Assembly (NCBI GenBank): GCA_025084515.1
Contig: JAJAGP010002186.1
Location: forward strand, 1 to 64,000
Reading direction: 5' to 3'
DNA length: 64,000 nt
From: Ancistrus triradiatus
Taxonomy: Eukaryota > Chordata > Actinopteri > Siluriformes > Loricariidae
Shown here: positions 55,777-64,000 of the stretch, piece by piece
How positions within the stretch are numbered: the stretch's first letter is position 1
Layout of the letters: each line of letters begins with the position of its first letter
Program-made: the position numbers and the translations under genes
Notes under the pieces: generated by a model
What the model was told of the DNA's origin: nothing
The model's input: only the letters and a program-made list of their open reading frames with translations
Databases searched by the model: none

Positions 55777-56236
55777 CAGTGGCGCTTGAACGTTTGTGAA
55801 CCCTTTAGAATTTTTGATATTTCTGCATAAATATGACCTAAAACATCATCAGATTTTCACACAAGTCCTAAAAGTAGATGAAGAGAACCCAGTTAAACAA
55901 ATGAGACACAAATATTATACTTGGTCATTTATTTATTGAGGAAAATGATCCAATATTACATATTAGTGAGTGGCAAAAGTATGTGAACCTCTAGGATTAG
56001 CAGATAATTTGAAGGTGAAATTAGAGTCAGGCGTTTTCAATCAGTGAGATGACAATCCGGTGTGAGTGGGGACCTTGTTTTATTTAAAGAACAGGCATCT
56101 ATCAAAGTCTGCTCTTCACAACACATGTTTGTCGAAGTGTATCATGGCACAAACAAATGAGCTTTCTGAGGACCTCAGAAAAAGAGTTGTTGATGCTCAT
56201 CAGGCTGGAAAAGGTTACAAAACCATCTCTAAAGAA
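55777..56236 (+). pseudogene. Tc1-A 5' fragment with transposase N-terminus
   Basis: The TIR 'cagtggcgcttgaacgtttg' follows TA (55775-55776). Near 56143 a start codon opens MAQTNELSEDLRKRVVDAHQ then AGKGYKTISKE, the first HTH of the Tc1 transposase, still in frame. Homology ends at 56236 and the catalytic domain and right TIR are missing. The first 31 codons are the best-preserved transposase N-terminus in the window. Confidence 0.88.
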
Positions 56237-56581
56237 ATTATGGAAATATGGGATTGTCTCAGGAAAAACGGGACGTCTGGTCACCCTGACCTTGAGTGTT
56301 GATGTAACCTTGTGCCAGTCATTGAATGGCCTTTGATGCTGAAAGAGGGACGTGGAAAAAAAACAAAAATAAACAAACAAGCTAATTAAAATAATGTCAT
56401 ATTTTTAGCCAGTGGGATATTAACAAGTACCTGCAGAAACAGACAGACATGAGTAGAACATGTCCAAGCTCCACACAGATACTAAGCAGAGGTGAGGATC
56501 AAATACAAAAGTCATGTAGCACCAACAATACCTGCTGCATCCATGCACTAACCTGAATTGAATGTCACTTGCAAAAACAAC
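56237..56581. other. Unassigned, with a SINE scrap
   Basis: 'aaacgggacgtctggtcacc' at about 56265 is a repeat I have seen in fish but cannot name. 56455-56520 ('catgtccaagctccacacag') is a minus-strand piece of the long SINE. Confidence 0.4.
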
Positions 56582-56702
56582 TAACAGCATTTAGCAGATG
56601 CTCTTAACTAGAGAAACTAACAGTTGAGCTGAGCAGGTGAGGACCCTGTTCAAGGTCATATCAGTTATCTAGAGCCTTAACGACTGAGCCCCCACAGCCC
56701 CT
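56582..56702 (-). mobile_element. SINE-1-like, diverged
   Basis: 'acagcatttagcagatgctc', then 'ggaccctgttcaagg' and 'gccttaacgactgagccccc' follow the SINE-1 layout with the box B region missing. Confidence 0.65.
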
Positions 56703-56769
56703 TAAAAAGATACTGTGCCTGCGGCTTAACACGCATCAAGTTATCCAACTGTTGTCTGACTATTAGCCC

Positions 56770-58590
56770 AGAATGAATTACGTACTTTTTCATTGTATTG
56801 CTCTTTTTGGCACACTGTGCAAACACACTATTGATTTCCCACATGTGCCCAGTGTTCTTTTATTGTTATGGCCTATTACATTTGGCGATGGACAGGCCAA
56901 GTCGGGGATGGCATCTGTTCAGTCATCCCAGGTGGCAGGCGCATTCTGTGTGGCTAAATACAATTTCTGAAAAGGTCAGAACAATTTAGGAATCATTTAT
57001 TGGTTCCAATCCAGTCCTGCTGCAGAGTGCTGGCCTTTTATCCCAATATTTTATTAGCCATTTGTAGGCCGTGCTCTGGAGATCTGTGACGAGATGTCGA
57101 GGTGTAAGGCACGCAGATGGGATTTCAATCGTTACCCCAGTGGAGCCTGGTTTGTTTCCGCTTCAGCTGTTTCAATTTCAAACTGTGTGCTTTGGAAGAG
57201 ATTGTTTAATGTCTTATTGCTGAAAGTGGCTTCCACACCCTCTTGCCACCCACTGTCATGGGAGGTCCAATTCATGAGTGGGGTCAGCTGCACTAATGAA
57301 TCTTCCAGCAAAGTGGCCTTTAATGTAATTAACCGGTGAAATATTCTCTTTCTGACTTACACACATGACAACGCATTACCTTTAGTTCTTGCTTTGTCTA
57401 ATTAATCTGCCTTGGTGATGTACAGTAATGGCAGTCTGAGTGGTAGAACAAACCCAGTGGATTATATGAGTACAATATTTGAAACTGAACAATCAGGGCA
57501 GTAATTAACCACCAAATGCTGTTGCTATTTCAAATAAAACCAAATGATGCCAATATCTACTTGTAAAGAAATGCAAGCATCTGGCTCAGTAGATAAAGGG
57601 AACGTATGTTAGGGTTTTATTGCAGCTCCTCGTTAACCTTCCTGCTGCCAGCTCCCTGAGCTCATGAATTCCACATGATTAAACCCAGTGTGTCAGAGCA
57701 ACACGAAGAAGCTTGTCTGTATGTGGGGGGTTCATAGGTGATGAATCTGACAGGACAGCAGGAATTCAGGCAGGTACAACGGCAAGCGCTGTGCACAGGT
57801 GGAGCTCGGTGTCCGTCGAGTTAAAGCACGGCAGGCACCTCATTGTGTTGCTTAATTCCCTGCCTTCTTTTCAAAAGGATTCCTGCTCTGCCCCTTTGAT
57901 GCAAGTGCTCTCTCATTTGCAGGCAGCTGTGCAGGCGGCTTCCTACTTTGAACCACGGGAAAATGAAGCTTTGATTGAGATTATATTCCATAACCTAAGA
58001 AACTCTGCAATCAAACGGGTCTCTGGTGCAACAGCAACTCGAGCTGCTGAGCTTTTCTCCTGCGATGATGTCACCATACCAGAGAGAATGGATGCAATTG
58101 ATCTGTTTATCATTTCAACACAGTGCTGCCGTATTGACGTGCAGGAATTAGCAGAGGCAAATTGCTTGCACTTTGCACATTTGATCCCATTGCAGGACAC
58201 ATCCCATCTCCTCGACGTTCAGCATTCAAAGCAAACAGGAGAGTCTCCAAGGCCTGTAATTTAATATTCAAAATGAGAACAAATCCATCTGGTCAAACTG
58301 AGAACTGCAGCCAGCTTAATGGCTCTGTCTGATGTAAACAGGAGCTCATTAGCATTGCTGGTGTGACATGAACGCTCTTAATGGATTATTAAGTGTTTCG
58401 TTGAGAGAAAGGCTTGGGAGACATTGTAACATGAGGGTCTCGATGAAGCCAACAGGCAACATTTGGGACACAACAACCGGCCAACAGATGCAGATAGGCA
58501 CTCAATGTTAATATATAAAGCAATGTTTTAGGACTGGAATGATGAATCGGTGATCGATTAAAAACTCTCACCACTGTCAACAATCCCCCC
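56770..58590. promoter_or_regulatory. Repeat-poor block, candidate conserved regulatory DNA
   Basis: 1.8 kb with no recognised transposable element and evenly mixed composition. It contains many homeobox/POU-like words: 'ttttattagccatttgtag' near 57047, 'ctaattaatctgcc' near 57399, 'ggagctcattagcattgctg' near 58341 and 'cttaatggattattaag' near 58377. A 183-codon ORF (57713-58264) runs through part of it without a recognisable domain. Either constrained non-coding DNA or an unrecognised exon would explain the look; I favour non-coding. Confidence 0.33.
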
Positions 58591-59060
58591 CATTGTTACA
58601 ATTACAATTTTACAGGAGGATACAAACAAAGCAACTGGGAGCTAAGGACCTTCCTCAAGCACTATACAGTGGTGCTTGAAAGTTTGTGAACCCTTTAGAA
58701 TTTTCTATATTTTTGCATAAATATGACCTAAAACATCATCAGATTTTCACACAAGTCCTAAAAGTAAATAAAGAGAACCAATTTAAACAAATGAGACAAA
58801 TACTTAATCATTTATTTATTTATTGAGGAAAATGATCCAATATTACATATTAGTGAGTGGAAAAAAGTATGTGAACCTCTAGGATTAGCAGTTAATTTGA
58901 AGGTGAAATTAGAGTCAGGTGCTTTAAATCAATGGGATGATAATCAGGTGTGAGTGGGCACCCTGTTTTATTTAAAGAACAGGGATCTATCAAAGTCTGC
59001 TCTTCACAACACATGTTTATGGAAAAATATCATGGCAAGATCAAAGGAGATTTCTGAATA

Positions 59061-59551
59061 CCGTATTTTTCGGACCATAAGGTGCACTTAAAATCCTTCA
59101 ACTTTCTCAAAAATCGACAGTGCGCCTTAAAATGCGGTGCGTCTAATGTATGAATTAATTCTGGTTGTGCTTTCTGACCTAGAACCGATTGTAGATGGTA
59201 CACGGCGCTCATAAATCTGTCAAAATGTTTTAGCACGGTCTTGGTAAGTTACGAAGCTTACGGCAACCGTAGTGTGCAGCATCGTGGAGTAATACGGTAT
59301 GTGCTTCAGCATTAGGGTACGTGCATTCATTCATTCATTTTTCGAAGCGGATTTTAAACACAACGCTATCATCACGCAGTACAACATGGACATAGAGCAG
59401 CTGCGAGAGAATTCAACATTAACGAATCAATGATACGGAAGTGGAGGAAGCAAAGAAAGAAGAAGACGCCCTGCGCCAGGTAAAGACCCAAACTGAGCTT
59501 CCGACGGAACTTAAGAGTTTTGTTTCATTTCATGCGCCTTATAAACCGGTG
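59061..59551 (+). mobile_element. Pogo-like deletion derivative, copy 2
   Basis: Matches 26490-27063 in reverse orientation. The left end 'ccgtatttttcggaccataa' is intact. The right end stops at 'gcgccttataaaccggtgc', losing the outer terminus together with about 10 bp of the Tc1-A host ('ggacctcaga' expected), which points to a deletion across the junction. It is clearly younger than the Tc1-A copy. Confidence 0.82.
59367..59483 (+). pseudogene. Pogo-like transposase HTH remnant
   Basis: The plus strand reads YHHAVQHGHRAAAREFNINE then SMIRKWRKQRKKKTPCAR and stop. It is the same N-terminal helix-turn-helix as at 26612-26778, with a short insertion after RKWRKQ that shifts the frame. No catalytic domain. 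Confidence 0.78.
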
Positions 59552-60784
59552 CAAAAAGAGTTGTTGATGTTAATCAGGCTGGAAAAGGTTACAAAACCAT
59601 CTCTAAAGAGTTTGGACTCCACCAATCCACAGTCAGACAGATTGTGTACAAATGGAGGAAACTGAAGACCATTTTTACCCTCCCCAGGAGTGGTCGACCA
59701 ACAAAGATCACTCCAAGAGCAAGGCATGTAATAGTTGCTGAGGTCACTAAGGACCCCAAGATAACTTCTAGACAACTGAAGGCCTCACTCACATTGGCTA
59801 ATGTTAATGTTCATGAGTTCACCATCAGAAGAACACTGAACAACAATGGTGTGCATGGCAGGGTTGCAAAGAGGAAACCTCTGCTCTCCAAAAAGAACGT
59901 CTGCAGTTTGCTAAAGATCACGTGGACGAGCCAGAAGCTATTGGAAGAATGTTTTGTGGACAGATGAGACCAAAATAGAACTTTTTGGTTTAAAGGAAAA
60001 GCATTACGTTTGGAGAAAGGAAAACACTGCATTCCAGCATAAGAACCATATCCCATCAGTGAAACATGGGGGTAGTATCATGGTTTGGGCCTGTTTTGCT
60101 GCATCTGGGCCAGGACGGCTTGCCATCATTGATGGAACAATGAAATCTGAATTAGATCAGAGAATGCTAAAGGAAAATATCAGGATATCTGTCCATGAAC
60201 TGAATCTCAAGAGAAAGTGGGTCATGCATTAAGACAACGACCCTAATCACACAAGTCATTCTACCAAAGAATGGTTAAAGAAGAATAAATTTTATGTTTT
60301 GGAATGGCCAAGTCAAAGTCCTGACCTGACTTGATGAATAGAAATGTTGGGAAGCGAGCAGTTAATGTGAGGAAACCCACCAACAACCCAGAGTTGAAGC
60401 TGTTCTGTACGGAGGAATGAGTTCAAATTCCTCCAAGCCGGTGTGCAGGACTGATCAACAGTTACAGGAAAAGTTTAGTTGCAGTTATTGCTGCACAGGG
60501 GGGTCACACCAGATACTGAAAGCAAAGTTCCACATACTTTTGCCACTCACTAATATGTAATATTGGATCATTTTCCTCAATAAATAAATGACCAAGTATA
60601 ATATTTTTGTCTCATTTGTGTAAATGGGTTCTCTTGATCTATTTTTAGGACTTGTTGGGAAAATCTGATGATGTTTTAGGTCATATTTATGCAGAAATAT
60701 AAAAAATTCTAAAGGGTTCACAAACTTTCAGGCACCACTGTACAGTGGAAGCTTGGTATTGCTGGGACTTGAACGCACAACTTT

Positions 60785-61012
60785 TGGGTCAGGGTGGCAA
60801 TCCATCATAGTACTCATACACCCTCAAACACTAGGGCCACTTTATCATAATCAGTTAACCTAAAGCATGGCTTTGGACTGTGAGAGGAAAACAGAGTGCC
60901 CAGAGTAAACCATGTGGAAATGGGGAGGACATGCAAACTCCACACAGAAGAACGCAGTCCACTTCACCTGGGATTGAACATAGGACCTTCTTGCTGTGAG
61001 GTGCCCATTGTT
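60785..61012 (-). mobile_element. Long SINE (V-SINE-like)
   Basis: 'gtggcaatccatcatag', 'ggaggacatgcaaactccac' and 'gggattgaacataggacc' (box B complement) in minus orientation; the head is trimmed near 61012. Confidence 0.8.
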
Positions 61013-61119
61013 TCAAAATGTATACAAATGACATATTTCTTAAAAGAATAAAAAATAATTTTATTCCCTTTATTCCCTTAGTTTTGCGACTGAACTTGCC
61101 GAAATTTCCAAACTTCCAA

Positions 61120-61325
61120 AACAATGCTGTGTTCTGGGCACCATTGATCCGTGCTGCGTTCATACATCAATTGAAAGGCACCAGAGTCCATTTGGAATCG
61201 TGTTTGGTACGCACGAAGATTCGGATGGCAGCGTTAACATTTGTTCAAATGAACCGCACCAAAGGAGCAACCTCACCAATGTTCGTTTTAATCGAACCAA
61301 ACGTGCCAAGTGTGAACACACTAAG
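61120..61325. repeat. Short dispersed fish repeat with opposing ends
   Basis: 'tgctgcgttcatacatcaat' near the left and 'cgaaccaaacgtgcc' with 'aagtgtgaacacacta' on the right resemble a known small teleost DNA element with 'gtgaacacacc'-type termini. The ORF at 61018-61404 reads through it and is not taken as a gene. Confidence 0.5.
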
Positions 61326-62424
61326 TATCCTAAATCCTAAAGCATCCAGAGACTTTTATGGGGCTCACGGGTTCAGAAGAGATCAGGCTGTAATTGTTGT
61401 CTAACAAAGTCTAGAATCATCATTAGGGTTTATTGAGCAACTACTAAAGCCTCAAAGAGAAACTGCTGCACCTGGAAGGTGACTTTATGCTTCTACATGC
61501 ACAGTAGTAACATCTCTCTGGAGTGTGCTGGGTAGGGTACCTTGTAAAGAGGATAATTAACTTCCATCTTAAACATGCTCTTTGTTGCTTGATGTCCTTG
61601 TCTTCTGATTATGCCAATTCAGCTGTTGACTTTATAGATACATGAATTCCAGTCTGACTCTTCAGATGAAGGTCACACTGAAAGAATTTCATTACAGTCA
61701 CCACATGTGAAGGTGGCCCAGATCGAATCTGAAAAGATGTCTGTTTTCTCATTGTCAGTCAGCAGCTTAGAGTGTAAGCACAACACAGAGACTCAGAAAT
61801 GTTTTACTCTCTAGAATTTTCTACACCTGACTTGGATTAGGAGTAACAAGTCAAATAACTTAAGTCCTTATAAGTAACACTGGTGGATCATTAGGAAAGG
61901 TTCCTTTACAGCTACGTTCATATCTGATTTTCTCACCAAATCCAGTCTTGGTAACCTATATCCAGCATTCATGTTAACAGTCCAGGCTGCTAAACTGACA
62001 CGCATGTGGAAAAGAGCAATGCTTCACATGAACCGCTCGTCCAGATGTAAACAATCAAAATGGAGTCACAATAACAAGCACTTCTTTAAAGGTCATGTTA
62101 CAAAGGGCACGTGATTCAGCCACAGCAAGTGATTCGGTTTGCATCCTGAATTTCTCTAAAATTTGCTTTTAAGCTTTTTATTTTCCTTTGACACTCTAGT
62201 AACGTCCTCCTGTGGCAACGTTCGGCCATTATATTAGAAATCTCCTTAAACACAAGCAGTTGTGATATGTGCCTTCTAATTTTGTTTGCCCAGAGACATC
62301 ACCCCAAATATTTATGCAGTCCGTTACTTCACTGTTCCGCCACTGAAAACCTCCCTAAGTGCTGTCATCCATTTTCCCTTCACCTTAGCGCGCATTTATG
62401 ACGAATGTCGAGCTCATTAATTCA
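61326..62424. other. No recognised feature
   Basis: 1.1 kb without recognised repeats or coding signal. Confidence 0.5.
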
Positions 62425-62697
62425 TTTTCTTCCCGCTTAATCCTGGTCAGGGTCGCGGGAAAGTTGGAGGAACAGGGCGCAAGGCAGGAACAACCCTAGA
62501 CAGGGTGCCAATCCATCCTAGGGCACATACACTCACATAGTAAGGGCACTTTAGAATCACCAATTAACCTAACAAGCATGTCTTTGGAATGTGGTAGAAA
62601 ACTGGACCGTCCAGAGTAAAGCCACATGGACATGGAGGGAACATGCAACTGTACACAGATGGAGTCCGAGGTTAGGATTGAACAGGGGACAGTGATA
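62425..62697 (-). mobile_element. Long SINE (V-SINE-like)
   Basis: Minus copy: tail 'cattttcttcccgcttaatc', 'gggtgccaatccatcctagg', 'gaatcaccaattaacctaac', 'ggagggaacatgcaactgta' and box B complement 'aggattgaacagggg'. Confidence 0.82.
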
Positions 62698-62984
62698 TGA
62701 ATTGGATTTCAATTCCACATTTGAAAGTCAGATTCTGAGAGCTTTTTCATCAGTGTCACATATGACAGTAAAGATTAGAAGTTTACCAAAATCCAATTTT
62801 ACCTGCTGTGTGACTGTAGCCATTTAAGAAATTTCCAGATGATCCACTATTGTTGTTTATGTTTTTGTTAGCATCCGAAGCATGTAAAGCCACAAACAAG
62901 GATTGAACTCTTTGGTGTAAAGCACACACAAAGCTAATTACAAATCTCTCCATTGCACATACACCATATATAGACCATATATAC

Positions 62985-63345
62985 ACCATATATAAAAATT
63001 TGTAGACACCCCTTCTAGTTACTGAGCTCTGCCATTTCTGCAACACTTACTTGTAACATATTCGTAATATAAAGCATACATTTCTGGATTCTCCATAGAC
63101 AAACACTGACAACAGTATTGGGTTGTACTGATACCCTACTGGCTCTCAGTATGACACATTTATAGGTTCTGCCCTGCTGTCCTTAAACAAAGTCCGTTGA
63201 GAACTGGTTTGCCAACTTTGATCGAGAACTTCCACAGAACCTTGGCCTCAACTCCAGACGACACCTTGAAAATGCACTGGAATGCCAAAAATGAGCCAGG
63301 AATTATTGTGTAACACCAGAAGCTACCTCACAGTCATGTTCCAAA
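62985..63345 (+). mobile_element. Tc1-G fragment
   Basis: 'tttgccaactttgatcgaga', 'ttccacagaaccttggcctc', 'aactccagacgacaccttga' and 'cactggaatgcc' align with the same Tc1 family as 46490-46850 (SPDLNP and WDELE region). It is badly eroded and has no intact ORF. Confidence 0.55.
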
Positions 63346-63649
63346 CTCAATACTTTTGTTTTGGAAGTAAGTACACCTTGATAATGGTTATGTGATGTAG
63401 CTAATTACCTCAGCTCATGCATAATGATTAATTATGCTGAATTTTATAGTAGGCTGACAATATAAACTCATTCTTTACACTGTTCATACTATGTGCCTAT
63501 CTGAACCTTGGGGTAAGATTTTTGGCATACGCAATTACACACATTGAGAAAAAAAATAAAGCACTCAGATAGAAACGTCGGATTGCTGCAAAACTCGGCA
63601 TGCAGTTCTGTCGCAGGCAGATATGTAACTGATTACAGGTGTGGTCTGA
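63346..63649. other. No recognised feature
   Basis: Spacer; probably includes the untranslated end of the Tc1-like element that follows. Confidence 0.4.
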
Positions 63650-64000
63650 TTAGACACTGGGCCTTCCAGAAAAGGACTTAAAGTGCTTCGCCCGCTGCTC
63701 TATAAAAAGGCTCTCACAGGCTACATTTCGGTAATGTACCTCTTGCTGGGAGATCGTTGACTGCTGGACATGCCTCTCTGACACGTGCTCACAGCTGGAC
63801 CTGTAGACACTCAGTTTGTCGAAGCTGGTGTCCCAGCTGGTCCCATAAATGCTCAATTGGCGATAAATCTGAAGACCGGGCAAGCCAAGGGATTGTTGCA
63901 ATCTGGCAGAGACGTTCCTGGGAAATGCTTGCTGTGCTTGGGCAAGTATTATCCTGCTGAAAAATGCCAGTTGGAAGATCTGCCATGAGAGACAACACGT
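63650..64000 (-). pseudogene. Tc1-F transposase remnant, runs off the window
   Basis: The minus strand reads DLPTGIFQQDNTCPSTASIS near 63975 (second catalytic Asp in QQDN) and WLARSSDLSPIEHLWDQLG near 63870 (third acidic residue). A frameshift then leads to a degraded C-terminus. This Tc1 family is different from A to G. The N-terminal half would lie beyond position 64000. Confidence 0.8.

Larger units (their letters stand above)
59035..60520 (+). pseudogene. Tc1-A transposase, interrupted by an insertion
   Basis: The start MARSKEISE at 59035 is cut by the pogo-like insertion. The HTH resumes at about 59556 (KRVVDVNQAGKGYKTISKEF after frame correction). 59644-59967 gives YKWRKLKTIFTLPRSGRPTK and a second HTH, and 59954-60232 gives MWTDETKIELFGLKEKHYVW with the first Asp. 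A TAA at about 60230 precedes DNDPNHTSHSTKEWLKKNK (second Asp). The third acidic residue is lost in a deletion after WPSQSPDLT near 60330. The C-terminus AAQGGHTRY is at about 60495. Confidence 0.9.
58667..60740 (+). mobile_element. Tc1-A transposon, full length, with nested pogo-like element
   Basis: The ends 'cagtggtgcttgaaagtttg' and the complement are near-perfect TIRs, with TA at 58665-58666 and 60741-60742. Without the insertion at 59061-59551 its length is about 1.58 kb. The TIRs are the best preserved in the window. Confidence 0.94.
58597..60830 (-). mobile_element. SINE-1-like copy split by Tc1-A
   Basis: 'gctaaggaccttcctcaagc' (to 58664) and 'cagtggaagcttgg' with 'gctgggacttgaacg' (from 60743) are the two halves of one minus-oriented SINE. 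The Tc1-A element with its TA duplication lies between them. Confidence 0.65.

Noticed and set aside
57713..58264. 183-codon ORF as an annotated protein-coding gene
   Set aside because: No recognisable domain, no visible splice or promoter context, and it overlaps a block that looks like non-coding regulatory DNA. It is listed as an observation only.
61018..61404. 128-codon ORF as a gene
   Set aside because: It runs through a dispersed repeat and has no recognisable protein content.
1..64000. CRISPR array, bacterial operon or phage content
   Set aside because: The regular repeats are microsatellites or a 32-bp minisatellite without unique spacers, and all coding similarity is to animal transposable elements.

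Overview
The window looks like intergenic or intronic DNA from a teleost fish, most likely an otophysan and possibly a catfish. The evidence is AT-rich DNA full of decayed Tc1/mariner transposons of several families, fish-type tRNA-derived SINEs, Penelope-like and RTE retroelements, and CA/GA microsatellites. The order-level guess rests on memory of similar repeats and is only moderately secure. I found no host protein-coding gene, rRNA, free-standing tRNA gene, CRISPR array or bacterial-type operon that I can support. All recognisable coding sequence is transposon-derived and every copy is broken.

Layout. 0-10 kb: a GA microsatellite, small MITE-like repeats, one nearly complete copy of a dispersed DNA element (called R1 here), and a second R1 copy split by a Penelope-like element (PLE). 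The PLE has a 16-bp target duplication and an inverted terminal repeat arm. 8.7-10 kb holds a repeat rich in 'aagtc' and two CA arrays. 10.4-17.9 kb is a stack of nested transposons: Tc1-A inside a SINE, a 2.7-kb PLE with reverse transcriptase and GIY-YIG endonuclease remnants, and Tc1-C inside Tc1-D. 19-30 kb is sparser: SINEs, a third R1 copy, a pogo-like internally deleted element and a deleted Tc1-B.

31.3-42.4 kb holds a diverged segmental duplication. Blocks A and B at 31.3-33.0 and 37.0-37.5 kb recur in the same order and orientation at 38.5-40.2 and 41.9-42.4 kb. The first copy was enlarged by an RTE retrotransposon, itself split by Tc1-B. 44-47.2 kb holds a full-length but frameshifted Tc1-B, a Tc1-G fragment, and a dispersed repeat carrying a 32-bp minisatellite. 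That repeat recurs at 54.6-55.1 kb with more units. Two stretches, about 49.6-51.6 and 56.8-58.6 kb, hold almost no recognisable repeats and are rich in homeodomain-like TAAT/ATTA words. They are the best candidates for conserved regulatory DNA. 58.6-60.8 kb is a triple nest (a pogo-like element in Tc1-A in a SINE), and the window ends inside another Tc1-like transposase remnant.

The elements form a record of successive insertions rather than a working system. The nesting gives relative ages: R1 and the SINE host copies are older than the PLE and Tc1-A copies inside them, Tc1-D is older than Tc1-C, RTE is older than the Tc1-B inside it, and Tc1-A is older than the pogo-like insertion. Family letters (Tc1-A to Tc1-G, R1, R2) are labels used only here.
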